Of a DNA stretch of 64,000 nucleotides, positions 1-13,300 are shown in pieces. The position numbers and the translations under genes are program-made. Origin of the DNA: Paramecium tetraurelia. Its lineage: Eukaryota; Ciliophora; Oligohymenophorea; Peniculida; Parameciidae. Below the pieces are notes generated by a model. That model was not told the origin of the DNA. It made no database searches and saw only the letters and a list, made by a program, of their open reading frames with translations. Positions within the stretch are counted from its first letter, which is position 1. Each line of letters begins with the position of its first letter. Location: assembly GCF_000165425.1 (NCBI RefSeq), contig NW_001799399.1, positions 700,196-764,195 of the forward strand, read 5' to 3'.

Positions 1-3000
1 TTTAAGTTTGATAATTAAAAATTTAGTGGAGAATACTCTTGGAGTGGTTGGTTCAAATGGTCTAGTGTTATTTAAAATGCATGGCATTTAGCTGTTAGAT
101 TGTCTACACTTGAAAATTATGAGAACAAAGATAGTTTGGGAGATAGAACATTATGTTTATGGGTTGGACAATAAGCTGGTGGAGTCCTCTATTTCTCTAC
201 TTATACTTATACAGACTTCTATGGCTCAGGAAATGCAAATAGTGTATAGAATGTTTAGTATAAGGATGATATTGCGAAGTGGCATTTTATTTATTTTGGA
301 TATTCAAGAGTTTAATAATTGGCTTATGGCAAAGTGGAATTTGGATATAGAAAAGAAGAAGTCAAATTCGAGAATCATCATCATTATTTACCTAACAAAT
401 TCTTTTTGTCAGTTGGCAGAGACAAATGGCATGATCCTTATTTGGGAAACATAGCCTTCTTAAGATTCTAATCAGGAGAAGGAGCATTTCATTAAGGAGA
501 ATTCAAGGAGATAAAAGATGATCTATTTGCTAATAAATTAGGATCTATGGAATTATTGAAATCTAAATTGAAATTTGATATTGATAAAGATGCTATCACT
601 AAGATGTTTGCATCCCCATAGGTTGATCAAAAGGAACCAATATTCTCTAAGATTTTCAATGAGGAAGAATTGGACAATGTCTCTGAATATGGTTACGGAT
701 TCTGGTGTAGATTTCTCACAAGGTATCCCACTCAATTAATTGAAGGATTAAAAGCAGATTGGTCATTCATATCTAGATTAACCAAAAACTAAAATAAAGG
801 GGATATGAATTATGGCGATAGAACTTTGGCTATCTGGTTAGGGAAAGGTTTTTATCATTTCACAACATATTCTCATAAATTAGCTAATGTAGTTCATAAC
901 ATTGATCATCCAGTAGACATCGAAGGATTATGGACATTTATTTATTTTTCACATAATCTATACAAAAAAGAAAGTGTAGCTATGATTAAGTTTGGAGAAG
1001 GGAAAGTGATAAAAGGAGTTATTCCAGCTATTCATTAGAGTCCAACCTTTTTGCAATTGTATATAGGAGGTAATAATATGAAGTATGCTGCCTACAATGG
1101 ATAATTTGCAGGAATATTGTTTTCAATTGGGGAAGGAATCTTCTTATAAAGTGAGACAGATTTGGAAAAATTGTTAGATAAATTGAAAAAACCAAATGAT
1201 TATAGTTTAAAATTGTAGACAAGGGATATGATTGCAAAGCCTAAGTAGTCCTTTGTTGCTTAAGAGATAGTATTTGATGATGTTCCATTGGTTGGTCAAT
1301 ATTCTTGGAGTGGTTGGTTTAAATGGAAATAAATGGGATAATAGTTTCCATGGTATCTCATGGTTAGATTAGCTATAATTAGAAATACAAGTGATATGAA
1401 ATTATTAGGAGATAGAACTTTAATGGCATTCATGGGTCAAGGTTATATTCACTTTACAACCTACACTTATAAAAATATATATGGTGAGGGTACTCCAAAT
1501 ATTTGGTAGAACATCAACCATGATGGAGAACATATATAATGGCATTTTGTGTACTTTGGGTATTCGAGAGCATAAAGATTGGCTTATGCAAGAGTAAACT
1601 TTGATGGTGGGATTGAGTCTGTTTCATTCAAAGAAACCAACCATTTTGTTCCAAATGTATTTGCTTTAACTATAGGAAAAGATAAATGGTTCAATTAGTA
1701 TAATGGAGACATTGGATACTTTAAATTTAATGCAGGAGAAGGGGCATTCCAAACTGAAAATTATGACAAAGTTTAGAATGATATATTTGCATTCAAAATT
1801 GGAAGGCTATATACTGTAAATCCTTATAAACCACCTCCAGAAGAATTGAGAAAACAAGAATAATTTGACAACACTTTGGAAGGGTAAACAGTCTATTCAT
1901 TTGAAATATCAAAAGATATTTATGAATAATCTATATCATCTCATGTTCCCGAAATTATAGGAGAAAAAGGAGAGATTGTTAAAAATACTGAGTAGATTGA
2001 AGAGGAGAAAAAAATACTATAGAAAAAGGAAGAAGAATTGAAGAAAGAAGCTGAAAAGTTCAAGAATGAAAAATCAGTAGGAATAAAAGATGGTCATTAC
2101 CAATCCCCTGATTAAGATTAGAAGAAAGTTGTATCAGATGAATCAATTGATATTGTTAAACCCATCCAAGATTAACCAAAGAAAGATGGAGAATAACCAA
2201 AATAATAAGAATAGCAATAATAAAAATAATCAGATTGGGATGGATTAAGATTCTACGGGTATGGTTTCTATTTGAGATATCTTACAATGTATCCGTAACA
2301 ATTAAGAGATGGTAAATTTGCCCCTTAATACTTCGTATCTAGATTGACCTGGAACCCTTAACCCTAAGATGTTGGTATGGGAGATAGAGTACTAACTATC
2401 TTTTAAGGATAAGGATCTTATAGTTTCCACACTCTAGATAGGCCATCCAATAATCCTAATCTAAGAACTGCTATTCCCTATGCAGATATAGAAGGAGTTT
2501 GGACCTTTGTTTATTTCAGCTATTCACAAGTAGATAAGAAGGCTATAGCATTCATCAAGTATGACAACAACGCTGAACTATACAGAAGAGATATCATATG
2601 CAATCATGGAGACGTTGAGTATTTAAAGTTGATGATTGGAGGAAAATAAGGTATTTATTAAGGATTCAATGGTTAAATTGCCAATTATGCTTTTAAGTAT
2701 GGCAAAGGAGCCTATGTAAATGACTTTGAGTTGTTCAAGAGGATTCTGTCTAATAGAATACCTCATCCCATTGCTGATGATTACAAGTTTAATCAAATTA
2801 AAATAATTGAGGATTCAACAGGTTTCAAAGGAGATGATTAGACTGATAGTATTAAAGAAATAGAGAGTCACTTCTAAAATGAATATGCAATAAGTGGATG
2901 GTTGAGATGGGATTAACCTATTGGATCACCGTTCTTTGCTCTTTTTAGATTGAGTGGATTCAAAGTAGAAGATAATAACGATTCCAAATTAGGGGACAGA

Positions 3001-6000
3001 GACATGATGCTATTCAAACATTACTCATACTATTTATTCCAATCATACAATTATCATAATTTGAATGGAGCAGGAGACTTTGTTATTAATTGGTCAGTGA
3101 ATCACTAAGAATGGGATCAGTTTTGGCACTTTTTCTATATTGGTTATAAGCGAGAGAGCAAACAACTCTATTATTACATGTCATTTGTTGATGATGAATT
3201 CGATCAAGTGCATAATAACATCCATCATTTCATCGTTCATAAACATTATCTCCAATTTGGAAGAGACTACAGTAAATTCTATAGTAAACACAGAGGATTC
3301 ACAGGATAAGCCACTCAGGTCTTATTGAGCTATGGTAAAGGATCATTCCAAACTAAACCATTTAATAATGATATCTTCATGTATATGAAAGGAGTTAAAG
3401 AATTGTTTTCATCTCTAGAATTAATCACAAGGGAAAGTGACAGAAATAAATTGCTGGTTGCCGATGCCAATAAACAAGGCACACTAATGGATCTAGAAAT
3501 CAATGATGGAACTGACTATAACATTAGAGGATTGAATGAGTATGGTTGGGCCTTGTGGTGCAGATGGTCGAGGACATTGAATCGACCTATCTCATTCAAA
3601 GATTATTGGTACTCTCTTGCTAGAATTGCCAACAGAAAGGGTCACCAAGACTTGGCAACCCCAGGAGACAGAACATTAGCTACTTGGATAGGCATGGGAT
3701 TCTATTCTTTTAGTACTTACTCCAAAGGAGTCTTACAAGTAACAGACACTATTCCCTATGGGAGGTATGAAGGATAATGGAATTTTATTGTTTTTACATA
3801 TCGGAAAAATATGGCTAAGGCAAGTGTTCTCTTTGGACAAGATTAAAATATTGTAGAAAGAGAGTTCAAAGTAAAACACAACTTGATTAAAGATTATTTA
3901 AGATTCGTTGTTGGTTCAGAATTCCATTATAAATTCTTTAATGGGCATATAGTAAATATCCAACTCAGATTAGGCAGCGGAGCCTATTTAAGCAAAGAGG
4001 AAATAGTAATCATTGCACATGGAGAATTAGGATTACCTGCAGAATCCAAATATGATTAGAGTAGAAAAACTGTTGAAATTGTAAAGGGACGAATTTCTAA
4101 TTCTGGGCAAGGCAGAGAACATGAGATCAAAGAAGAAGTTGCTTAAGGGAAATTAGAGTATTCAATATCCGGCTGGGCTAAATGGGTAGATATACCAAAT
4201 ATATAACCCTGGTATATGTTATATCGTGTCTCATACTATGATTATAATGACCTATTGAATATGGAAATACCTGGATCAAGAATCTTTTAGTGTCATAAAG
4301 CTTATGGATATTATCATTTTAATACGTACACAGTGGATTAGGAGAATGGAGGAGCATGGTACATTACGAAGAATATTGACTACGATATAACATAACATAA
4401 AAATTGGGTCTTTTTCTATTAAGGATATTCTCACTCTAAACGCTAGGTTCATATTTATATTAAATTCCCTGGATTTGAAGAACACTATACATATAACAAC
4501 ATAAATCATTTTGTTGCATAGAAATTTAAGGTTCATTTTCTATTGGATAGATGGAGTCCAGGGTTCAATGGTTTTCTTGAGAGTTGGTACTTTAATGTTG
4601 GTTCTGGATCGTATAAAGAAAGTGGATACGGTATAGGTGAAAATGAAGAAACTACATTTGGGTTTGGATTGCATAAACCAGCTGAACCAAAGAATTGGTA
4701 ATTTAATGATAATTATGCATGTGGATTTACATAATAAAATGTTGGATAAGAAGTGGAATATAAGGACGATCTACAAATAGATGGATTAGTTGAATATGGA
4801 TATGGGATGTGGACTAGATTTGCTTGGAATACCCCAATTAAGATGATCAATAAACCAACCTGGATGGCATTGTCAAGATTGACAGTTAATCCAAACTATT
4901 ATGGAGATGCTGGTTAATTGGGAGACAGAGCTCTGGCTATTTGGGTTGGACCTGGATACTATCATTTTACAACATCAACTAGAGGAAATTACAATGTAGT
5001 TCATAACATAGAATACGATCAAATGTTGGATGGATAATGGAATTACATTTGGTATGGATATAAAAGAATGAATGATAAGCAGGGCAGTGCAATTGGTTAT
5101 GTAGCATTTGAAGGCTCATTGATAAGAAAGACAAATTTAGGTAATATTCTCCAACAACCCTTGAATGACTATTTATATTTGGCTGTAGGAAGTTCAGGCA
5201 GATACTTTTTGGATAGGTACTATCAATTCAATGGTCACATCTAAAAGGTGTCTTTGGTGTTAGGACCTGGAGGTTACTTTGAAAATGAAGATCTATTGAG
5301 AAAGTAAATCCCATCGAAACCAGACTTCTTGAGAAATCTAAAGCAATTTTCCAAGGCAGTTGTAGATGAGATCAAAGTTCTGAAGAGAGAGGAATGGGTA
5401 CCATAACCTGTAGAATTCAATGAAGAGTTTGATGGTGCTTATGAATATTCAGTTTCATTGTGGTTTAAGTGGACTAAAACTTATAGAGTGGCATGGGAGA
5501 ATGTATTCTCAGTGTCCTATAATGAATAAAACATCAGAGCAAATCATGCTAAGCCTGGAGATAGAGTTTTGTCTATGTTTTAATATGCAGATCACAGAAT
5601 ATTCTTCAGTACATATACAACTCCAGGCAATCATGACTAATTCGCTCATTTGTACACTGAATGTCCAGTAGATATTCCATCACAAAATGAGTGGGTTTAT
5701 GGATATTATGCATATAGTAGATATCAAAACAAGGTGATATCATATTTGCAAACCAAAACATAAAAGTGCTTAAAGGCACTGTCTTGTATGCATAGAGTAC
5801 CTAAGTACATGGGATTATATGTGGGCAAAGATGGTATTCATACACCTTACAATGGTAAGTTCAGCAAATTATATTTTATGGGGAATGCAGGTTCCTATAT
5901 TGAAGGTAATTTCCAATCCTTCCAACCTTTTGCTGCTGGAGGCATATCAATTACAAAACCACCCTATTTTTGGAGCGATTAGAAGGAAAGATTTGAGATC

Positions 6001-8430
6001 GCTTATGATTAAAATAAAGTATTTGAATTAAAACCTGACGAGGTTGATGAATAGACATCTTATAGTATAGGTATGTGGACAAAATACTTTACTGCTATTC
6101 CAAAAAGACTGCTTCAAAAGCCAGATTGGTTACATATTGCTCGTTTAACAATTAATCCTAATCATAAAAACTATGAAAATATTGGAGATAGAACTTTGGC
6201 CATTTTTATTGGAAGATAATATTATGGATTCTTTACTTATAATGCTGCTAATAACAATCCCAATATTGTTTAAAATATTAGATATGACGATAATTTAGAA
6301 GGGGAATGGAATTTCATTTATTTCTCTTATAATTCTGAAATGCAATTGGCATCTGGTTTTGTAAAATTCAATAAACTCGATAAGATCTAAAGAATTCAAT
6401 TCAGAGACATTTAACATCGACCAATTGATAATTATGCCAAATTAGTAATAGGAAATGAGTTCTAGTATTAGGGATTCAATGGGTAGATTGTCAGTCTGTA
6501 GTTAGGATTTGGTAAGAAATATTACATACATGACTCAGATGCTCTGAATAAAATCATTCTTGAATTCTTTAAAACTCCTGCTGAGGAAGAGGACGATAAC
6601 AGAAAAATTAACATTGTTGACTAAGTTAAAGAAAGGGTCTTTAATAATGGGCCTGATTATAAGGAAATCTTAGATTAGAAAGGTGCTGAAGAGTATGCTA
6701 TGTATGGGTGGTTTAGATATACAAGTACGTCATTAAAGACTCCAAATAATTGCATAATGAGATTAACCAATAATGAATAAGCATACAGGGGTGAAATAAG
6801 TAGAGTTGGAGATAGAACATTATTAGTGATGTTGCAGCCAGGTGAATATGTGTTTGCCACTTATTCTCTTGGTAACATTGACAATGGATAAGTTGTGAAC
6901 ATCAGAAGACCTACACCATATAAAGGCAACCTTGGAATTTGGACTTACATTTACTTTGGCTATCATTTCTCAAAGAGAAGGGCATCAGGAATCATCAAGT
7001 ATCCGAATAGTTACGCACTAGTACCTTACGAAAATGTCTTACATATGGTTCCGAACTATCTATTATTCTTTTTTGGAGGAGATGGAATGCTTGGAGGATG
7101 GCATGGTTAGATGTAAAAAGTTAACTTGTTGTTTGGCCGAGGATCTTTTGTAGATTGTAATAAAGGAAACTTCGAAGAAAAATTGCCTAATCTTTAAGGA
7201 GTTGAATCTAAGCCATTGATATGGGATGGAATAGACAATAAAATTATTGAAGTGCCATTAACAGATAGACCAGGATTAGATATTGTATTTAATAAGGATG
7301 TAAGTGGATTTACAGAATATGGCTATGGATTATGGACTAGATGGCTGACTACTATTCCGAAGAGAATAATAGAAAAGGCTCCATTTAATTAATTGATCAG
7401 ATTGTGTAGTACTGAATAATATGAAGATGCTGCTTAATTGGGTAATAGGGCATTGGCAATTTGGGTTGGTAAAGGCTATTATCACTTTACAACTTACAAT
7501 ACAATTGGAAACAAGATTTCTATTTATCAAAATATCAACTATGATGACAATTTGGAAGGAGAATGGAATTATATTTATTATTCATTCACTAATAAGCAAT
7601 AGGCAAGAGCTGTTGGATTTGTATATTTTAGTGAGTAAGCAGGTACAGCTATCTCTCGAGTTGAGTTTTTGAACTTAGCTCATGTGCCTCTCAATGGATA
7701 TGCTAGAGTTGTGGCTGCCAATAAGGAGTTTGGGTATTAGTCATTTAATGGAATGATTGCAGATTTGCAAATTCATTTAGGAAATGGATTCATCGGTTCT
7801 AGAGAGTAATTGATCAAAGAAATCATTCAACTTAATCCAAGACCACCCATTGAAATCATATCTAAAATGGATGTTAATTTGATTAAAACTGAAGTTGTCA
7901 TTAAGCCTGAAGAAAGGAAAGAGATGAAATACAAATATGATTAATACAAAGGTGTAAATGAATATGCAGTATCTGGGTGGTTGTAATCTAAAGTAATGGG
8001 TTTGACAGAAGCTTATAGAAATGTATTTAGATTGACTATCAATGCACCAGATTTCTAGAGAGATAAATAGTATGCAGGAGATAGAACTCTATCTTTATTC
8101 TAAAGTAAGACTAAGTTAACATTTTCAACTTACACATTTGGAAAATTAGATTAGTAAGGAGATGATAGCAATGAATTTAACAGAATCATTAATTCAGGGA
8201 ATAGTAATGGAGAGTGGGTGTTTGTGTACTTTGGATATTAATTCAAATCGAAACAAGCCTTTGCATTCACCCTATTCATGAATCATTAGGATAGTGCTCA
8301 ATTCAATAACATCAGACATTTTGTTCCTAATTAATTCTTCTTCTCTTTGAGTAATGATGGATATTATCCAATATTTGATGGCAGTTTATATGATTGGAAT
8401 CTTTACTTCGGCGATGGTGCATTCACTAAG
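1..8430 (+). repeat. Array of 13 diverged alternating A/B domains
   Basis: Seven B and six A domains alternate strictly with a period of about 1.25-1.3 kb per A+B pair. Copies are much more diverged from each other than those in the array at 50620-64000: several have lost the EYGYG opening or the GDRTL core (for example the A domain near 3535 opens EYGWALWCRW and the A domain near 6050 opens TSYSIGMWTKY). The frame is intact throughout, so the divergence looks like selection on distinct copies and not decay. Confidence 0.85.
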
Positions 8431-8793
8431 AGACCAAGAGAGATAATTAATTCATGGCCTGTAGAACCAATTGAAGAATTCGAAGGAGTGATCTCTGCAC
8501 TATTATCAAATAAAGGTTTAAATTCTATGAAAGTGATAAGACCTGAGAAAAAGGAAGATGAGGAAATTGTTTTTAAGAATAATTTCCCTAAATCTGGAGC
8601 AATTTCAGGAAATCCACAACCAAGATCTGGTTAAACTTAAGTTGATTCTAAATAACCAAATACAATAACTTAAACTGTTAAATAACCTGTATCAGGTTAG
8701 GTTAATACTTAATAATAATAATAATAATAATAATAATCATAATAATAACAATAAGCTAGAAAACCATTATCTGGAATAGCAGATCCCAAGTGA
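1..8793 (+). CDS. Giant secreted-type protein of alternating jelly-roll-like domains, 3' part (paralogue 1)
   Basis: One frame stays open from base 1 to the TGA at 8791-8793 without an intron, giving 2,930 residues; the 5' end lies outside the window. The protein alternates two related domain types of about 210 residues. Type B starts with a motif like EYSWSGWFKW, type A with EYGYGFWxRF. B domains begin near 31, 1297, 2870, 4150, 5430, 6680 and 7950; A domains near 685, 2233, 3535, 4780, 6050 and 7310. Each carries the same series of short aromatic strands: W..F.RLT, GDRTLxIW, YYHFTT, GxWTYIYYxYS and a terminal FNGxxxxxxF. I read this as a LamG/ConA-like sandwich (inference from strand pattern, not a database hit). 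A charged K/E/Q linker lies at 1860-2230 and a Q-rich tail ends the protein. Function unknown; a surface or secreted structural role is plausible because the paralogue at 49715 begins with a signal peptide. Confidence 0.85.
8710..8754 (+). repeat. TAA-triplet run encoding polyglutamine tail
   Basis: Nine consecutive TAA codons, one TCA, then five more glutamine codons (four TAA, one CAA). With the ciliate code this is Q9-S-Q5 just before the C-terminus of the giant protein. It is a microsatellite that would be a run of stops under the standard code. Length variation between strains is likely. Confidence 0.9.
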
Positions 8794-8947
8794 ACAATTG
8801 TATTTTAGTGCTATTCATATTTTTAAATATATTATAACTAATATTAATTTAATTGATTGCATCTTATGATTGTTCTCAATCCTGAGAGTTTAGTTGAAAG
8901 TAATTTTAACTTACATTCTAGTGTGCAAAGATAAGTTGATTTAAATT

Positions 8948-9536
8948 ATGGACATAAATGAAAAGAATTTGTGGGAATTACTAGTCAATAAGAATGGTTA
9001 TACTGTCCATGTTATGAAAAACCCAGAAAATGGAGCCAAAATCAATAGAACTTAGGCTTTCATTAATAAATAGCCAGAGTTTATAGCTTAATACGTTTCT
9101 GATTTAGAAAAAAGAAAATAAACAGATGCAAGAATAGAATATGCTAGTGTGCTTGAAGAAATTGATAAGGATTCCAAACTATTATATATCAGAATGAAAC
9201 CACCTATTCCTTTCATGAGTAGTAGAGATTTGGTGTTGTATTAAAAAATATATAGATTAGAAAATGGAATGATAATTGTATGCTGTAATAATTCTATATT
9301 TATTGCTTTTAGAAAGATCTGTCATTCATTAGAAATAACCTCCTATTCATAATGTGGAAAGGGCAGAAATGTATTTGTTTGGATGGATTCTTACTCCTTA
9401 ACAGAATGGATCCACAAAAGTTGTCCTGATCCAGTGTTTCGATATGAAGGGATAAATGCCATAACAATTGGGAAATCAATTTACCTAATAACAAACAGAT
9501 TTAATGTTGGCTGTTATTCAGAATTTATCAATATGA
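8948..9536 (+). CDS. START-domain lipid-binding protein (first of a tandem pair)
   Basis: Exons 8948-9284 and 9313-9536, with a 28-nt intron 9285-9312, give 186 residues ending at TGA. The whole protein is one START-like domain: an N-terminal helix, then NPENGxKINRT, the central MKPPIPFMSSRDLVLYQ (typical 'SxRDxV' strand of START domains), IHNVERAEMYLFGWILTP, and a C-terminal amphipathic helix after GNQFTQQQTD. START domains bind a single lipid in a hydrophobic tunnel. No signal peptide or membrane segment is visible, so it is probably cytosolic. It lies 154 bp after the giant gene and 140 bp before a second copy in the same direction. The ligand cannot be read from sequence. Confidence 0.8.
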
Positions 9537-9676
9537 TGAAATGACAGTCAAGATGTTATTTTATTAATCAATATTTAAATTGGAGATAATAAAGATTAAT
9601 TTTATCAATATATAATTATTATTATATAAATTGATTAAGAACTACAGAATTCTTTTTAAATTAAAAATAATTAAAA

Positions 9677-10358
9677 ATGTAAAACAATTACGACCAACTT
9701 TTAGAGGAAACCAAAACTAAAATTCTTTCTATAGTTGAATTGAAACCAGAAAATTAATGGACTTTAGATACCAATAAGGATGGCTATGCAATCTATACCA
9801 GGAACAATCCTGAAAATGGTCTGAAGATCAATAGGACAGAAACAAACGCTGTTGTAGATCCAGAGGAGTTTGTCAATTTTGTAGTTGACATGACCAGAAA
9901 AAAGGAGTACGATACTAATTTTTTAGAAGTAATCTTATATTTAATGCTTAATAGGGAAAATTGATAGATAAATTGGATTAAAACACATTCATCTTTTATG
10001 CAAGGGGAAAACCTCCTACCTTTTTCATTGATGCCAGAGATTTCTGTTTGTTGAGTAGAGTATATAAATTGGGTGACGATCATTTTATGACAATTAGTAC
10101 AAATTTAAATCTAATTCATTAGCAAAATCAATTGAGCATCCTCAAGTACCACCAGTCAAAGGAGTTCAAAGAGGGGAGATCGTATTTTCAGCATGGATTG
10201 TTAAAAAATAACCTAATGGACAAACAAATATCATCATTATTGGCAACATGAATCCAAAAGGAGACATTCCTAAGGCCATAATTAATTAGGGTGCCAAATT
10301 CCAAGCAGAAGGAGTTAAGAAAGCTGTTGAATATTTGACAAAGAAAAAAAAAAATTGA
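9677..10358 (+). CDS. START-domain lipid-binding protein (second of a tandem pair)
   Basis: Exons 9677-9928, 9955-10096 and 10123-10358, with two 26-nt introns (9929-9954 and 10097-10122), give 209 residues. The order of motifs matches the upstream neighbour: NPENGLKINRTE, then GKPPTFFIDARDFCLLSRVY, EHPQVPPVKGVQRGEIVFSA, a strand pair, and a C-terminal helix with a lysine-rich end. The shared NPENGxKINRT motif and same-strand tandem position indicate local duplication. Divergence is large, and the intron positions differ, so the duplication is not recent. Role as a lipid carrier or sensor is inferred from the fold only. Confidence 0.8.
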
Positions 10359-10396
10359 TTTATATCTAATAAAATTAGTAATCAATATTATATTTA

Positions 10397-13300
10397 TCAT
10401 TAAAAAAATAATAAAATTAGAATAAATTACCCAATAAGTTGAGTGTACTAATCGATTTGACTAAGAGTAACACTTAAATTGATTTCTATTTATACTCCAT
10501 CTTCACACTTGTATTGATAAGGATTCCAATGACATTCATAATCCAACGTCTGGCAATCTTCTTACAGAATTAAATATCTGCAAAATTTCCTACATACTTT
10601 ATCTTGAGAACTCCAATAACATTTTTGGGAATTCTAACATTCCTTCTCTTAATTATAATTTTAACACAATATTGATTTACATTTTCCATTTGAATATGCA
10701 CAACCAGCTGAACATAAACAAGGATCTGTTATATCTTCACAAATCTAACACATCTCAAATTCATTCATATAACAAGAATATTGATTGATTTCGTTACCAT
10801 TACATAAACTAGGCGAGTTGCTATACAGATGACATTAATTGTTGGTACAATAATGAGTTGTTTAATAGATTTCATAAATTTCCCAAGAGCACTATTTATC
10901 ATTGACTTTTGTTCTAAAACAAATAGATTAATCATCAATTTCTGAACATGTTTAGATTTACTAACATTGCCCATTCTTATAAACACAGTTCGATATCTCA
11001 AAACATTGTTCATCTTGCAAGTAATCAGAACATTTTAAGGGACGACAAGTGAAATTATCATATTTACAAGATGTATTTGAACAATCACTATTAAGACAGA
11101 TCTCTTGCAAATTATCTCCACTTACACAATGGTTTTCAAGCTAAATACAATTTGAGCCGTTAAACATAAAATCTGAGCATTATTTACTTTCATTTAAATT
11201 AAGAATATCTTCACACTTTTTAGCACCTTAGCATTGTTAGGATTAGTCTTCATAACAATATTCACCATTCATTACTCCTGAACAATTAGTTAAATCAAAA
11301 CATTTTTTTGGTCTGCAAATTTTAAGTTCTTGCTCGTAGATGCAATTGTTTTTGCATTCATTTTCTTTCAAATCGCAAGCTGAATTTAGTTATTGATTTT
11401 GACAAACGCATTATTAAGGATCATGTAACCATTTACATTTTTTCTAACGATTGCAATTATTAATATTCAATCCTTTGTAATTACATGGTAGTAATTATAA
11501 TGTATACTGACAATTACCAACAACTGGATCATAAATACAATGATCATTTTTATTCATTTTACACGCTAATTCATTTACATCTCTAAGATCATTGCAACTA
11601 CTAAATAAAGATTTAATCTCTTAACATTAATTATTAACATATTAACAAGGTTAATTTAATAATCTTATGCATGCTAATCTGTTCAATCCTGGTAGTGAAC
11701 ATTTTACAAGTTGATTGAATTGTTACTAACATGTTCTTTTGTTGATATTATAGGAACAAACGTCTTAATGATAATTTAACAATTGACAAGTATAACTATT
11801 AGTAACAGTTTCATTATCACATTGATTAAGATGCATTTACAATTAAAAATTTTAACACTACTAAACTTATTTATTCCAATAGCAAGGCATTTTAATAATT
11901 TTAGCACAACCTATCTTTGATAATCCTACTGTTATGCATTAGTCTTTAGAATAATCTACTTCAATGCAAGTGTTAAGCTATGCATCATATTTACAACTTA
12001 AATGAGGCAATTGCTAACAAACCTATTGGTTCACATTATTATATTAATTGCATTTAAATTTATATTCAAAAATGTAATTAACACATTGTCCATCTTTATA
12101 TGCACATTATTTATTAACTAATGACAAACATGCCTATAATAATTGTTAATATATTTACAATTTTTGATAATCCTTAGGCATTACATTCATCTTTAAGTAT
12201 ATCAATTTGCACACATGAGTGAATAGATTCTAAATATTTAACTGTTGAGTCCATCGATTTACAGCATATCTAAGTAACTAAAGATTACGTAAAGTTCTGT
12301 TAATCAAAAACCCAATCTATACAATTATCATTCCTCCAGGCACAAAATAGGTTATGCATAATCAAACATTATTTAATACTTTTGTTTGAACAACTATCAT
12401 TCTTGCAATTATCATTAGATTAACAATCTAAGCATCTATTTTCCTACCATTCACAATAGCCTATTCTGCTTCCTACGCAATCCTCTTTTTCACTAAATTA
12501 AGTGCATTCATATATTAATCTAATCTATGTATAATTGGTCTAATCTATGTTAGTAGAGCCCGCAAAAGAGCTGGTCAATTTCATATCACATTTCTTGTGA
12601 ATTTCATCATATAGACATGGTTCTATTGAGTATTTTGAACATGACACTTTATTGAACTATTATTAGATATCAATATATTACCTTTGTGGGGATTTGATGG
12701 CAAGCCACACGCTTAAAACCCTTATCTATATTTTCACACTTACCAGTCCACTAACAATACATTGATGTGTTCATACAACCCCAATAGTTTGCTATGTTTT
12801 CACATGAGTACCTAGTCCTATACCATATATTACAATAACCATCAAATTGGCAGTAATCAAATTCAACGTTCTAGCAAGCCTTGTAACTCAATGTATCAGA
12901 ACATTTTTAAGGATTTTCTAATTTTTATTCACATTTTTGTAATGGTAAATTGTATTAGCAACTAATATGGGCTTGTCTACAATAGGAGAGGGTAGAGAAA
13001 TCAATGCATTCATTGGAATTATATAGATTTTGGCAGGTTTGATTATTCCACTTACAAATCTATTTTGGTGTTTTAATTTAATTGCAAGTCAACTATGATA
13101 TATCATCCTAACATTTCAGTAAATATAAATTAGCTTCTAAGCAGACATAACCATTCCAATAACATGTTAAACTTTGAGTGTTATTTAAACATTAAGTTCT
13201 GCTTAAGCCCAATTTATCACAGCTGAAAAATTGAATTGATAAATCATTTGCAATTTCATAACAGTAATTACTGCTCCATAACTTACCAATAGATATGCAA

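Noticed and set aside
8710-8754. TAA microsatellite as a non-coding repeat after the gene
   Set aside because: It lies inside the open frame before the TGA and encodes a polyglutamine tail.
1-8793. Dense TAA/TAG codons suggesting a wrecked gene
   Set aside because: All are in one frame with conserved protein sequence around them and TGA is absent; this is the ciliate code with TAA/TAG as glutamine.
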